The position numbers were made by a program, and so were the translations under genes. The notes below the pieces were generated by a model that worked only from the letters and a program-made list of their open reading frames with translations, was not told the DNA's origin and ran no database searches. From Pomphorhynchus laevis (Eukaryota > Acanthocephala > Palaeacanthocephala > Echinorhynchida > Pomphorhynchidae), in NCBI GenBank assembly GCA_012934845.2, contig WNNJ02003541.1:1-64000 (forward strand): a stretch of 64,000 bases of DNA, in the 5' to 3' direction. Of this stretch, positions 53,286-64,000 are shown one piece after another. Position 1 is the stretch's first letter, and each line of letters begins with the position of its first letter.

Positions 53286-54806
53286 AAAGACCCTGTAGAA
53301 CAAGAGGATCAACTTTCTTCAGTGGATAAATCATCGGTAGGGAGGAAGCAGCAAACACGATCATCGAAAGCGGGTCTCCCTGAGTAAATCCTTCTCGAGA
53401 ATATAATATTTCATCAAAGATAGATAGTGTTGATTCCTCAGCATATACATTATGAAGGACTGTCGACAACGATGAACATATATTTTTAACATTGATCAGT
53501 GCTAATATTCTGTTAGCGCAGTTGAATGCATGTCGAGCGTCGATCTGAAGTACGCATAGGTCTTGTCATTATTAAAAGTTTGACGAACTGAGTGAACAAC
53601 AGTTTCGATTCCACATCACTGCCCTACGCAGAGTTGAACACATCCAGAAACATTCTGACGATATTTACTTACACGTCGTGCCAGCACTTTGCAAATGATT
53701 CGCCGACAAACGTCACCAACTCCAATCGGACGAATCCCAGGATTTTTATCGATAGCGATCAAGCGACTGGGGGTGAAAACTGTAAGGGATCTTTTTACGA
53801 GAGACTTAGATGTTATTAATATTGCAAACTCCACAAGGCTAACAGCAAGACGTTCTGATGATTGCGTGTAGAAAACTAGCATGTCCTGCCAGCTCCTAGC
53901 ATCGAGAAATGATGGACCCGCTGTCCCTTTAGTAATACGAGCTGCAGCAACGATGTCCGAAGCAGAAATGTTTTGAAATTCAATAGGGTGATGATCCAAC
54001 CTGAATAGCATTGGTTCGTGTAACATCGCATCTTCTTCAGCATCCTTACTTTCTGGATGCAGTTCAATCAATCTTTGCTATACTGATCGATTTTGGTAAA
54101 CATCTTGAGGTGAAAACACATTGCATCGCTTATTATCGTGCTCAATCAGACGCATTGCAACACGCATTTTTCCATTTTTTATTAATTTTATAAACCTCCT
54201 TGTCCATCCACTAAAATCATCGTTTGATGCAGTATGTTTTAATCGACATCTATTTTGAAGGGCGCGTGCTTCATAAATCAATGTGGGAATGTCACCAGCA
54301 TTCCATAATTCCATTCGCCGTTCCAATTTTTTTCTAATACTTTTAGTTTTCGAATTTTTTAATTTCTGTAAAATGAGTTGACAAAATACGAGAGAAGTCT
54401 TAAGTGTTATTTGCATTGATTCAGGATTTGAGACAACTATTTTATAAAATTGAGCTAAATGATCAATAAATTTATAGCTGGCGGCGAACTTTGGTAAGTC
54501 GTAAAGATTTGGATGCCAACCAATTACTTCATCATACACTATATCAATCAAATCTTCGGTAGTAGGCTCTAAGACTGGTGTGCTGGAATTCGAAGTTAAT
54601 TCTTGCAAATAAATGCCACAAGCTCCTTCTACATTTTTCTTGGGGAGGTTTTAGCAATTTGATGCCAAACAGTCTACACATGACATCTTTCCTTTCGCGC
54701 ATTTGCATTCCCGGTAAATCGTTGACTGCCCATTACAACCACATCAGCGCCTACTAGATGCTGGTTTACCGCGTGGCATTGTAAGTTTTATTGTGTGTTT
54801 AATATG

Positions 54807-54854
54807 ATCGGCGAACGAAGCGAGCCGATTCTTGATCACTTAGTGATCAAGAAT
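54807..54854. repeat. Two adjacent hairpins at RLE element 5' end
   Basis: ATCGGC/GCCGAT (54807-54812 with 54824-54829) around GAACGAAGCGA, and directly next to it a 27-bp palindrome (54828-54840, centre 54841, 54842-54854). Both lie just upstream of the RLE start codon on the minus strand. Confidence 0.75.
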
Positions 54855-55629
54855 GTTTAAACTCAAATTATTTGTTTAAATTCATATTATTTTTTATTAA
54901 TGTACTATTAATAATTTTCAAGGTTTTCTCAAACGGGTCCACAAATGCTAGTTTTTAAATAGTTCATCATTACAAGATAATAGATAGTTTCTGTATGTAG
55001 TCTAACTATCTCAACGAAGCAGAAGATGATTTGCATCTCAAAAACTATGAACGTTAAATATTGCTTTTATTTTCTGCGTGTGGAAGTATATTGACATTCA
55101 AATAAGGTACAAGTCTTTACTCAATCCTTAATAGATACACAATATTTACTGGATTGTGCATGATTATTTGAAATATTCTAATATTTGCTTTTTACTTCTC
55201 GTGAAAAATGATGACATAATTTTCGACATTAATGGACCACATTATTTTGATGTTGTATCAATTCCGCTACTTTTATTCCGGTATTTGGTTATGCGCTTGA
55301 AACATTCGTTTTAAATTTGCAGTAAAGGCGACTTTCCTTTTGAAATTTCGATTTTGATTTCAGTTTTCTGTGTTTGTACAATGTCCGAACTATCAAACGA
55401 TTGAAAAAAAAAACGCTTTTTCCTGAGAATAATACAATGCAGGTTAGTGGAGTTTTTACTGTTCCTGAAAATTCTCTGCAGGGGGAACTTCTCCCAGTAC
55501 CTTAACTGGCCAACTTAATTATTAGTAGGATGTTGGCGCCTCAAGAAAAGCAAAATCTCTTCAACTTATTTATTAGAAATTTCGCAAACCAATATAGAAA
55601 ACCGATTCTTTTTAAAACGATAAAATACC
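54855..55629. other. Gene-free stretch
   Basis: AT-rich; no gene or element border recognised. Confidence 0.4.
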
Positions 55630-56385
55630 ATTAAGGTGAAATCACGATCTCTTTCGATTCCTTCGACCTAGCTAAAGCCTACACAGATTTGTTTAACAGC
55701 AGATACTCTCATTTAGCCACTGTCTCATCAAAACCGATTTTATCTTCTGTTTACACCATAAAGACTTAAGTGTAATAATTCATCCCTCTCTTAAGACACG
55801 ATTGAATAGTGAGCACGCAAGGATAAAAGCAACTAGGGCATTGTACTACATCAAAAATACATTTCTCAGACTGTCACCTCCAATGCTTGGTATCTTATTT
55901 TCTTCACTAGTCCGCCCTCATCTGGAGTACTGCACCCCTGCATGCTTTCCTACCACTAAGCGATAATTGCTCGACTATGTATCGGTACTGAAGAGAGATT
56001 CAAGGATATGCTTTAGGGCTGGAACGTCCTACCGCATGCGGCTGCGTGTGCTAGGGATACGCTCGATTCGTGACAGATTTGTCTTACTAGACTTGTCCTG
56101 CCTTTAGGCGATTGTAAACAGACTTGATGGCTTCCTGCTATAATCATTGGATTGAGAAGTAGGACATCACGTGGTCACTCGAAATCGCTGTATAAGAGGC
56201 ACCATTCTCAATTGCCTGCCAACTTTCGACTGTCATATCGCGCGCTTAACTTGTTGAATGTATTACATGAGGAAGTCGTCGCTGTTTCTTCGATAAAGCA
56301 CTTCAAGCAACTGTGCTTCAAGCAACTGTGCTGGATTGAGAATCGACACTCGCACTTTCACGGATATCTTGAATCCTGCTGATAT
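55630..56385 (+). mobile_element. LINE-B, C-terminal RT fragment
   Basis: Encodes the end of a CR1-like RT: LGVIIHPSLKTRLNSEHARI-type segment, RALYYIKNTFLRLSPPMLG, SSLVRPHLEYCTPACFPTTK, VLKRDSRICFRAGTSYRMRL, LRVLGIRSIRDRFVLLDLSC and KSLYKRHHSQLPANFRLSYR. The QNRVLGIRSI pattern matches other LINE-B copies. 5' truncated, two or more stops. Confidence 0.75.
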
Positions 56386-56409
56386 TGATGCTGACAATTT
56401 ACTGAATTA

Positions 56410-59400
56410 ACTTGTAATTTTCTAATCAGGCAAAACAGCTTCTCAGCTTACGCCTTGCATTTAATAATAATTAAAATTAACAATATTCTGACCTACCTCA
56501 CGGAAGACGATGTAGTAATGCTTAAAAAAGATTTTAACATAACCAACATTCGATTTATTACTACTAACAAGGGATTCCCCATCCCGGTAGCGTTTTGTAA
56601 CGCCTTGGTTGATGTCGCTCTGAATCTTGCTAACTCAACCTGTAACCCCTTTGTGGGGTACAATCTGAAACTCACCGTAATTGAAACGGATGGATTAACG
56701 TACCCACGCTGAACATTTGCCACCAGTGGAAGGATCTGATCCTCTGGATGCTCCTTGCCTCCGAAATGCGGGGTATGTGGCTCGAGTGCGTTAGATCAGA
56801 CAATATGCGAAAATAAACCTTACTGTGGGAACTGCGAAGGTGAGCACCTCGCATGGTCAAAAAATGTGTATGTTTCAATAATTATCAAAAACGTCACAGG
56901 CTGAATAAACCGAAACCAACTAATTTCGCAGTTGCAGCCACGGCAAAGAAGGATGATGAAAGGGTCTCTGTGGTGGAAATACTGGAACTCATTTAAATGA
57001 AACGCCATGAGTATACGGTTCAATTAGAGAATCTTGTAAAAGTTTTAGTTAATCAACTGAATAATTCCACTAGGTTCCCCAGTTGTGATGCCGTGTAACA
57101 CGAAAATATGCCTAAACCCAAGAAGAGAAATGGCTCAAATCAGATTGTTGCGTATAAAAAGTCAGTGTGTACAAACCAACAGAGCCATTTTTGGCAATAG
57201 CATCACAGGGAAATGAAGATAATGCCCGCGGGCAAATGTCTTCACCTGTTGGAACAAGAGGTGGAAAGGGTGACCTTAAAGCCTCTGGTTCCGACTAGGC
57301 GGACGGCGTCCCACTATGGTTACACTAACGCAATGGGAAGTACTCAAGAGCCTATTTAATTGAATATTCTTCAGTGGAATTCGGGAGGTGCTTCCGCCCT
57401 TAGGTTTCTATATGGTAGAAATTCAGATGTTATAGACCTACAGGAAACGCGATCTATTTGTCTACCCTAGGACATTACTTGATTTATCCCAAAGCATATC
57501 TACACATACTTCGCCCCGTACATAACCCCTGCCCACTCATCTTCATTTCAAATTCTTTTAACCCGAGTTAAATGATCCTTAAGGTCCTCTCTTATTAAAC
57601 TACTCGTATCCAGCCCTTTCTTGTTTAATTATATCACCAGTTAAGAACGGTAAACGCATCAGCATAGCCAAATCTCCCCACATCCGGTCGGGGAGATTTA
57701 CAAGAATCGTGCACTCCTGGATCGAATTGTAGGTAGCGGCTACGGCATGTTCCTCGGTGACTTCAACGACAGAACTGGTCGTTGGATTAATGCAGCACTC
57801 ATCAGAGCCAGGAACGACTCTCTTATAAATAAACCACCTACCCCACCTTTGTTCTCTACAACAAATTCACTCCTCAACATATTACTACTTTATACGATGT
57901 GGTGGTTGAAACCCATTTACACTGAGCAGTGACGCCAACAGCTGACAACCTCTCATGACCTAATACACTGACGGCTGGAGAAAGATACGTTGCTTATAAG
58001 AAGGTTTCACTTTGATTCTATTAGAGTGGCCTTCTTTCAGGCAGCTATCCAACCCTTCCGCGTGATAGCTAATGAGAGTTTGACCGAATTTAATTCCTAC
58101 CTCTCTTCGCAAGCTACCGGGATCTTTTCTACTACCTTTCAAGATCGCATTTACGATCCCACTTCAACAAAACTCAAGGTTCTAGTGAAAATACTGCACC
58201 TTCACAATATCTCTGCTTCCTTCAGACAGGTTCTCTCGAATGAATACTCGTGTTCTATATATAGGCTTCAACTGGGTAGGGACAGGACGAATATTGCTCG
58301 GCTTTGTCTTTCTCAGGCTTCCTTCGGAAGATATTCAAGAAGGATAAAATTGTCTGTTGACGAGAGATGGCATCGGGTTGGATTGGGAGCATAGGCCTTC
58401 ATAGAATTGTGGAGGAGTCACTAGCCCTACATAATTATGGAGCCACGCTTTCTCCCCAGCCAATCCCGATTGGGGTGGCTTCAGGAGCAGGGACTTATCT
58501 GTTAGAGATATCCGAGCATCTCCAAATCCGTCGATCCACTCTTCTTTCGAGTTTGTCAGCTTTTGACAGCCGATCAAAGAAGAGAAGTGGCCGTCGAAAT
58601 GCTTTTAGATTTACCATCCGAGTTAATCGGCATCAACTGTCGCTGACGTTCATTTTTACCAAAGAAAAAATCGGTTTCATGCCCCAAAAGACCTGCGGCC
58701 CATTTCGTAACAAAATTTCCTCATCTCCATCTACGAAAAAACGCTTGCACGTAGAATCTGCGACTTTTTAATTAGGCGTAATTTAATCCCGCCGAGTATT
58801 CATGGGTTTGTCAATGATCGCTTGGTCCATTCAGCAATTGTTTAAGTGCAACAATTTCGCCAGTATAACAGGCATCGGCTTGCTGTGACTGTTTTTCTTG
58901 ACTTTTATGCTGAATTTGACCCCATTCTATTCCCCTTGTTATCTCCTCTCTCAGGTACCTCAGGCTGTCTGAGAGAATTATTAACAGGGTGGAGATTCTG
59001 CTGAACTCCAAGCATTAATGTTGTCTCGTTCATCAGCCGTTTCTTTTTAAGATTAAAAGATCATATATTCCCTTCCAATCTTATTTTAAACTCCGAGAAA
59101 TCGCAGGTTGTAGTCTATCATGTCGCCCCTGATACAAAAAACTCAAGAGACTAGCACTATCTGCACTCTCCTTAATTTTGCAACATCAACCACTTCCCAT
59201 CTTTACAAGTCGATTAAAATATCTGGGGTTCACCGTTACGGTGAATTGGTCGGCGAAAGCTGACATTGATTGACTTAAACGTATCCTAAAGAGAGATAGG
59301 TGGGCCCTGAAACGGGCCTATCACATGTAATTGAATGAAAAAACCCAATTACGCCTTTTGGATACTTGGGCAATTTTGGGATTAGTCTTCTTCTCAAGTG

Positions 59401-59640
59401 GACGCCCCTAGAGCAAATACTAAGGTTTCTCGAGCTCCTCATCTCGAGATTATCGGCCATATTACCCCTTGACTGGACTTTTAGGGGGTGTGAGACCCGC
59501 GAATGGTTCAGTCAGAAGACTGCTCGCTGGTGCGGCCAGGGGCTTATATCCCTATGGACCTGAGGCCGTAAGGCTTAAGAAAGACGCAGACTGAAGATGA
59601 ATTTGATTGTAAGAAAGGAAGGAAGTTATATGTTGTTGTA
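56410..59640 (+). mobile_element. LINE-I (I/R1-like), copy B, nearly full length
   Basis: ORF1 remains 56455-57100 (LTEDDVVMLKKDFNITNIR, GFPIPVAFCNALVDVALN, zinc knuckles CGVCGSSALDQTIC and CGNCEGEHLAW). Conserved spacer GAAGATAATGCCCGCGGGCAA near 57211. ORF2: endonuclease start ILQWNSGGAS (57368), GDFNDRTGRWINAALIRARN (57764), RT from about 58000 (RFHFDSIRVAFFQAAIQPFR), FLDFYAEFDP-like palm at 58890, NSEKSQVVVYHVAPDT (59090) and the C terminus to 59575 (FRGCETREWFSQKTARWCG). 3' flank to about 59640. Many stops and shifts; same family as copy A (shared RT segments such as GLHRIVEESLALHNYG). Confidence 0.8.
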
Positions 59641-60245
59641 CTCTGTTTTTCTATGTTATGCTTTTAGTTAGTTATCGTTTTTTTAAGAAAATCTTTATTT
59701 ATTTATAGTCAAGGCGAGAGCTTATATGATGTATGATGCTTCTTAATAATTCTGCTGTTTTAAAAGCATATAATATATAACTGAACGAAAAGATTGAATG
59801 AACAAACGGGCTGAACAGACTGAAGGAACTGACTGACGAGGGAAGACATGAATGAACTGAAAGAACATATTTGACGAATGGTTGACGGAGCAATATTTAA
59901 ATAAATAAATATTTTCTTAAATTACAGCAATATTTTACGAGTCGCATTCTACCAGATTGCGTAAGAAAAATATGGAAAAAACAATAAAACAACGGCAAAT
60001 TTCCGTTTTCAAACTAATTGTATCTCAAATTCACGAATTCATTTTTAATTAGTGCAAATGACACTTATTATTGGTTACGAGTATTTTATCATTTTCCACT
60101 TTCTTAATATAGCCATACAATTCACCTTTTGAAATCAGTTTGATGTAAAATGAAAGTTAGAAATTCAGTTAGTGGCTCACTAACTGAATCTAATGGGAAA
60201 GTTCCAGATCATCAGCGTATAGTATGAACTTAGGGTAATGTTTAG
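59641..60245. other. Gene-free stretch
   Basis: AT-rich, with a purine-rich run of GAAC/TGAA type at 59780-59880 and a short palindrome near 60163-60188. Nothing else recognised. Confidence 0.4.
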
Positions 60246-60539
60246 TTATATACCGACGTTTCCGGTTTTTATATTAACGGATATTAGTAAGATACGTGTG
60301 TGCTTATTCGGATATTGACCGAGGATAATCTTAATACGAGATATTTAATTTTTAATTTGTCAAGAACAAAATTAAAAATAAAAATGTGTAGTGCATTTTA
60401 CGACCTAAAATGTTAAATAACTCGTCAATAGACAATTGTTCATAACAGATAAAAGGTATATCAAGTAAAAGTTAACAAAAAAGATTAATGATAAAAATTA
60501 TCTTTTGAAATAAAAACTTTTTTAACTACCAAAGCTGGC

Positions 60540-63340
60540 CTTTACATACTCTATTTAAATGTTTTGAGTTTGTTTAACAAGTTAGATGAAATCAAAGCAA
60601 TAGTACATCATTAAAATCTCGACATGCTGTTTTTCACTGAAACTTGATTAAATCGTAATATTCTGGATTCTGAAGTGGGTATTCACGGTTATACGATAGT
60701 TCGCTAAGATCGAAAAATCTCTAGAGGTGGCGGTGTAGCTGCTTTTATACGCGACAATCTTGTTTATAACGTAATAGAGTCGTGTTCTGACGATTATGGA
60801 AATGAGCTTTTGTGGATTGAAGTGACGGAGGAACGAGGTAAGGTCTATCGCATTTGTATTGTTTATCGTAGTCTTCGATAAAAAACACCACTCATCATCA
60901 AGTCGTTAAAACATCACTGTTCCGGCGATGTGGATACCTTAATCTGTGGAGATCTTAACACTCCAAATATCGATTGGGTCTCTTATACCGCGATCCAGGG
61001 GTGTGATGAAGAATCATCAGCCTTACTTGATGTATTCAATGAGCTCACACTTTGTCAGCTTGTCCATTGTAATATGCGTATCCGTAATAAAAATCATTCC
61101 CTGCTAGATTTATGCCTATGTACCAATGATTCTATCGTTGAGTCATTAAGTTGCAGTCCGCTATTAGGCTCTAGCGATCACTGCACTTTACGTATCATCC
61201 TACCTGGTCATATTTCGCGTATGGTCAATTTAAAAAAAACGATTAGTGTTATGACTGCGGATTACGATACAATTAATGAAATGCTGAGCCTAGTAAGATG
61301 GCTTTGTGCTAGAACAGTCGGTGTTCATGTGGCCTGGTCGTTCTTCCACACAACATTGATTTATCTACTTCACGCCTATATCACTTGCGTAACACGTAAA
61401 CCACCATCCTCCAAACCCAAATGGTTTGACAGTGAGTTGAAGCGAGCTGTCAGAGAACGTGATCATGCATTCCTACTATTTAAGCGTGGACTCGGATCCT
61501 TCAGATTTTATACTACCATTCGCAACAGGGTGACTTCTCTTAAACGTCAGAAGAAACATCAATTCATTGCTGCCATATGTTCCTTGTCTCATGCCGATTA
61601 AAAGAGACTTTTTCAACTACTTGGCAACCGTAAGAGGGTATCTTTGTCAATCAACTGTCTGGTTGATGGTGATCGAAAATCGGTTTCTCCTCTTTCCATT
61701 GTCAATATCCTTGCCAAGAACTTTTGTTTCACTCACAATCGATTTTTCCTATGTGACTATAACATTACGATAGACAATTCTTCTCTCCAGTACCAGAATT
61801 CTAACCTCTACTTTGACCCGCTCGATGTTCTAAATATCTGTCGAAGCTACCGGCTAAAAATAGTTCAGGTCCTGATGGTATTCCTAGTATATTATTATGC
61901 AAAGTTGCATCGAATATATATCTTCCGCTTTTTGATATTTACTATTGGTCCTTGAGAACTAGCATAATCCCAGATGTGTGGAAGAGAGCATTAGTCATTC
62001 CAGCTTTTAAAAAGACGGATAAGGTAAATCCACAAAATTATCGGCTAATAAGTTTGACTTGTATTGCTTGCAAGGTGATGGAGAAACTGATTCTGAGGTA
62101 TGTATCTTCTCGTTTAAACAAATTCAATATTTTATCTAATAAACAGCATGGGTTTAGAAAACATCAACTAATCTAACATTAGCACGCGAAAGCTGGACCG
62201 GGTTTGTCGAACAGGATGTGCCTGTTGATGTCGTCTTTATTGATTTGTCCAAAGCTTTTGATCGGGTCGTTCATCTAATTTTACTGTGGAAACTTAGAAA
62301 TTACGGATTCTCAAAGCACGCTTGTCTCTGGATACGTGAATTCTTGAGTAGACGTTCCTTTGCTGTGCGAGTTGGTGAGTCTCTTTCTGAATGGTTTTAT
62401 CTCACTCAAGGTGTTCCACAAGGCTGTATCCTTAGTCCCACTTTGTTTAATATCTACATCAGTGAAATCGCTGAAAATGTTACATGCCAGTGCCTATTAT
62501 ACGCCGATGACATGAAACTGTGGTGCCCTTTATTTCGTGGTTGTTCTAGCTATCCCCTACTACAATCAGATTTGGATAAAGTTAGTAGTTGGTGTTCATC
62601 ACACGGCTTAGTAATCAATGTTAGTAAATGTCAACATATGAGAATTGGTCAATCCCGATTACCTTCCCCTTCTTATCAATGCAGCTCAACAGTTATCGAA
62701 TCAGTAAATCACTTTACTGATCTAGGTGTTGTTATCTCTACCAATTTAAAATCTCGTCTTCATTCTTCTGCGATTATTGCAAAATGCCGTAGAATTTTAG
62801 GATTTTTTCATCGAAACGCTAGACGACTTGAGCCGAAGACTTTACGCATTGTATATTAGACTCTCTTAAAATCAAATATGCTCTATGCATCTCACGCGAC
62901 ACACCCTCAACTGAAATCAGAATTGAGTGAATTCGACAACATTTTGAGAAGAGCCACGTACTTGGTTTCGGCAACTCGTTCCATTCCTTATCCAGTTAGA
63001 CAAGAGACTTTGGGTATAAGATCTATTGAATGCGATCTGTTGATTGCAGATCTTACACTAGTGTGGATATCGCTGCGCGTTCCTAACCATCCGTGTAAGC
63101 AGCTGTTCTGTCTTCGTGAATCTTCAATGTTACTGTACACGAGCTATGTTTGAAGCATCTCTTAAAGCATCGAACAAATTGCACGACAGTGATGGATCGC
63201 GTATATAAACGATGGAATGGATTATCACCTGGTGTAATCAACAGCTCTTCAGCTGTGCAATTCAAAGAACGCCAAAAGCTTGACCTCGTGAACTCTTGAT
63301 GTTTTTTTTACGTTTTTTCTGTTTTTTTATTCGATGTCAT
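60540..63340 (+). mobile_element. LINE-B (CR1-like), ORF2 copy
   Basis: Begins in the endonuclease (LNVLSLFNKLDEIKAIVHH, LFFTET, VGIHGYTIVR, SRGGGVAAFIRDNLVYNV; then CGDLNTPNIDWVSY, LDLCLCTNDSIVESLS and GSSDHCTLRIILP). Linker (PKWFDSELKRAVRERDHAF). RT: IPDVWKRALVIPAFKKTD, NYRLISLTCIACKVMEKLIL, VDVVFIDLSKAFDRVVHLIL, TQGVPQGCILSPTLFNIYIS, LLYADDMKLWCPL, VINVSKCQHMRIGQSR, LGVVISTNLKSRLHSSAII, then RQETLGIRSIECDLLIADL and a final VINSSSAVQFKERQKLDLV. Catalytic YADD kept. A few stops and two or three shifts. ORF1 is missing. Confidence 0.9.
62218..62859 (+). CDS. LINE-B reverse transcriptase, palm and thumb
   Basis: 213 residues open, the best preserved LINE-B RT here: FIDLSKAFDRVVH (first Asp), GVPQGCILSPTLFN, LYADDMKLW and the SKCQHMRIG lysine box. 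The fingers (NYRLISLTCIACKV, HGFRKHQ) lie just upstream in another frame, separated by a shift near 62170. Part of the element at 60540-63340. Confidence 0.85.
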   Translation: MPVDVVFIDLSKAFDRVVHLILLWKLRNYGFSKHACLWIREFLSRRSFAVRVGESLSEWFYLTQGVPQGCILSPTLFNIYISEIAENVTCQCLLYADDMKLWCPLFRGCSSYPLLQSDLDKVSSWCSSHGLVINVSKCQHMRIGQSRLPSPSYQCSSTVIESVNHFTDLGVVISTNLKSRLHSSAIIAKCRRILGFFHRNARRLEPKTLRIVY

Positions 63341-63799
63341 GCTTCCTTACGAGCTTCAGCTTCCTTGGAAGTCGACATACAATAATAACTAATTTTTCAA
63401 CTATGGACACTACGATTTTTGTATATTATTTGAATCGGCGGAGTCGAATATACCATCTATCAAAATTTTAGCTCAAATAAACTCAGGTGAAGAGAAATGT
63501 AATGTTTTATCTCAAAAAAATAATTTTCGTAACTTTTTTGCTAACTTTTACTTCATATACTTTTATAAAAAATTGTCTAATGATGAGGTTTTTAACGTTT
63601 CACGTCGTAATATGTACTGCACACTTTAATTTTTAATTTTGTTCAAAAAATTTAATATCTGGTAATATGATTTATCCTTGGTCAAAAGCCGAATAAACAC
63701 ACATGTATCGGAAAGTATTTACTATACCTTAACGGAAGGCATTTACTAATACCTTCCGTTAATGAAAAATATGAGAACCGGAAAAGTCGGTTATCATAT

Positions 63800-64000
63800 T
63801 TGTATTATTAGTGTGACTAATAATACAACCTTGAGGAGCGCACTGAGTGAGATTGTACCATTCTAGTTGTACGAGAGTCACACTCTCGTATAACGAAAGA
63901 ACGTCTATTCAGAAATTCACGTATCCATCTACAATCATGCTTAGATAATCTGTAATTCCTAAGCTTCCACCGTAATATTAAATTCGCAACGCTCAAAATC
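63800..64000 (-). mobile_element. LINE-B, RT fragment running off the window
   Basis: The minus strand reads ILRWKLRNYRLSKHDCRWIR, EFLNRRSFVIRE, then, shifted, a QCAPQGCIIS-like box. It matches ILLWKLRNYGFSKHACLWIR and GVPQGCILS of the LINE-B copy at 62.3 kb. It starts at the outer edge of the right inverted repeat and continues beyond 64000. Confidence 0.7.

Larger units (their letters stand above)
50880..54790 (-). mobile_element. RLE-type non-LTR retrotransposon with nested mariner
   Basis: On the minus strand: ATG at about 54782, a cysteine-rich CxC-type stretch (CGCNGQSTIYRECKCAKG, then CVDC; one stop), the N domain (54078-54608: DEVIGWHPNLYDLPKF, RMELWNAGDIPTLIYEARAL), the RT fingers (SRLIAIDKNPGIRPIGVGDV, then CRRIICKVLARRV; 53616-54071), the segment LYSREGFTQGDPLSMIVFA (53.4 kb), the thumb (51801-52313: LPLRLGGFGIRETVKHVPCA), and the C terminus (50958-51614): a CxxC-x9-H-x3-C finger, GLRHNGIRD, RPADVLIHGDPPRAVDFAVT and FIPAVVETY. 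The finger plus RP.D...DFAVT fits an R2-like restriction-type endonuclease. The YADD palm part is missing exactly where the mariner sits. Confidence 0.75.
60246..63795. mobile_element. Long terminal-inverted-repeat pair around LINE-B
   Basis: Arms 60246-60517 and 63504-63795 are inverted copies, roughly 75-80% alike, with shared blocks such as ATACRTGTGTGYTTATTCGG, GACCRAGGATAA and AAGTAAAAGTTARCAAAAAA. Inside lies only a LINE-B copy. The likeliest reading is an old non-autonomous DNA transposon or foldback element that received a LINE-B insertion. The right arm has an extra 24-bp hairpin-forming insert near 63725-63765. Confidence 0.75.

Overview
Eukaryotic DNA, AT-rich and about one third GC, from an invertebrate animal. 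Four host genes are visible: a small three-exon gene of unknown function (1772-5203, +), a Tctex1/dynein light chain-domain gene (11056-11796, -), the Mediator subunit MED18 (25782-26753, +) and a PP6 regulatory subunit with a SAPS domain (44345-46336, -). The first has GT-AG introns; the other three are single open exons. The phylum cannot be fixed from the sequence. The SINE-like hammerhead repeats recall the schistosome Smalpha type, the RTE fragment recalls nematode-type RTE, and the mariner recalls arthropod-type transposases, so I leave it at invertebrate.

Most of the rest is retroelement debris, often nested. Named here for reference: LINE-A (L2/CR1-like, copies at 27.4-28.4, 28.4-32.8, 32.8-33.2, 33.6-34.6 and 35.3-37.3 kb, all on the minus strand); LINE-B (CR1-like, at 18.6-22.0, 39.9-42.0, 55.6-56.4, 60.5-63.3 and 63.8-64.0 kb); LINE-I (I/R1-like with a zinc-knuckle ORF1, at 48.3-50.9 and 56.4-59.6 kb); RTE-type pieces (5.3-5.8, 22.4-24.4 kb); non-LTR elements with a restriction-like endonuclease (RLE; 24.4-25.1, 34.6-35.3, 50.9-54.8 kb); two kinds of Penelope-like element (PLE; 7.2-9.8 and 42.3-43.5 kb, and 37.5-39.1 kb); and one decayed mariner (52.3-53.3 kb) sitting inside the RLE element.

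Other structure: a 3.4-kb minisatellite of about 63-bp units (13.2-16.6 kb) with higher-order periodicity, several foldback elements (2.4-2.9, 4.1-4.3, 12.0-12.3, 12.6-12.8, 16.8-17.1 kb), and a pair of about 280-bp terminal inverted repeats around a LINE-B copy (60.2-63.8 kb).

The most interesting signal is a set of hammerhead-ribozyme-like sequences. A canonical core lies at 38896-38933 in a 270-bp repeat that occurs twice. A second, diverged type lies in a tRNA-promoter SINE present as two direct copies (39191-39480, 39592-39878), and in the arms or centres of three foldback elements (2.4, 12.0, 16.9 kb). In most of these the stem I pairing across the predicted cleavage site is kept although the sequence differs. 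This looks like a small family of non-autonomous, ribozyme-bearing repeats living beside Penelope-like elements.
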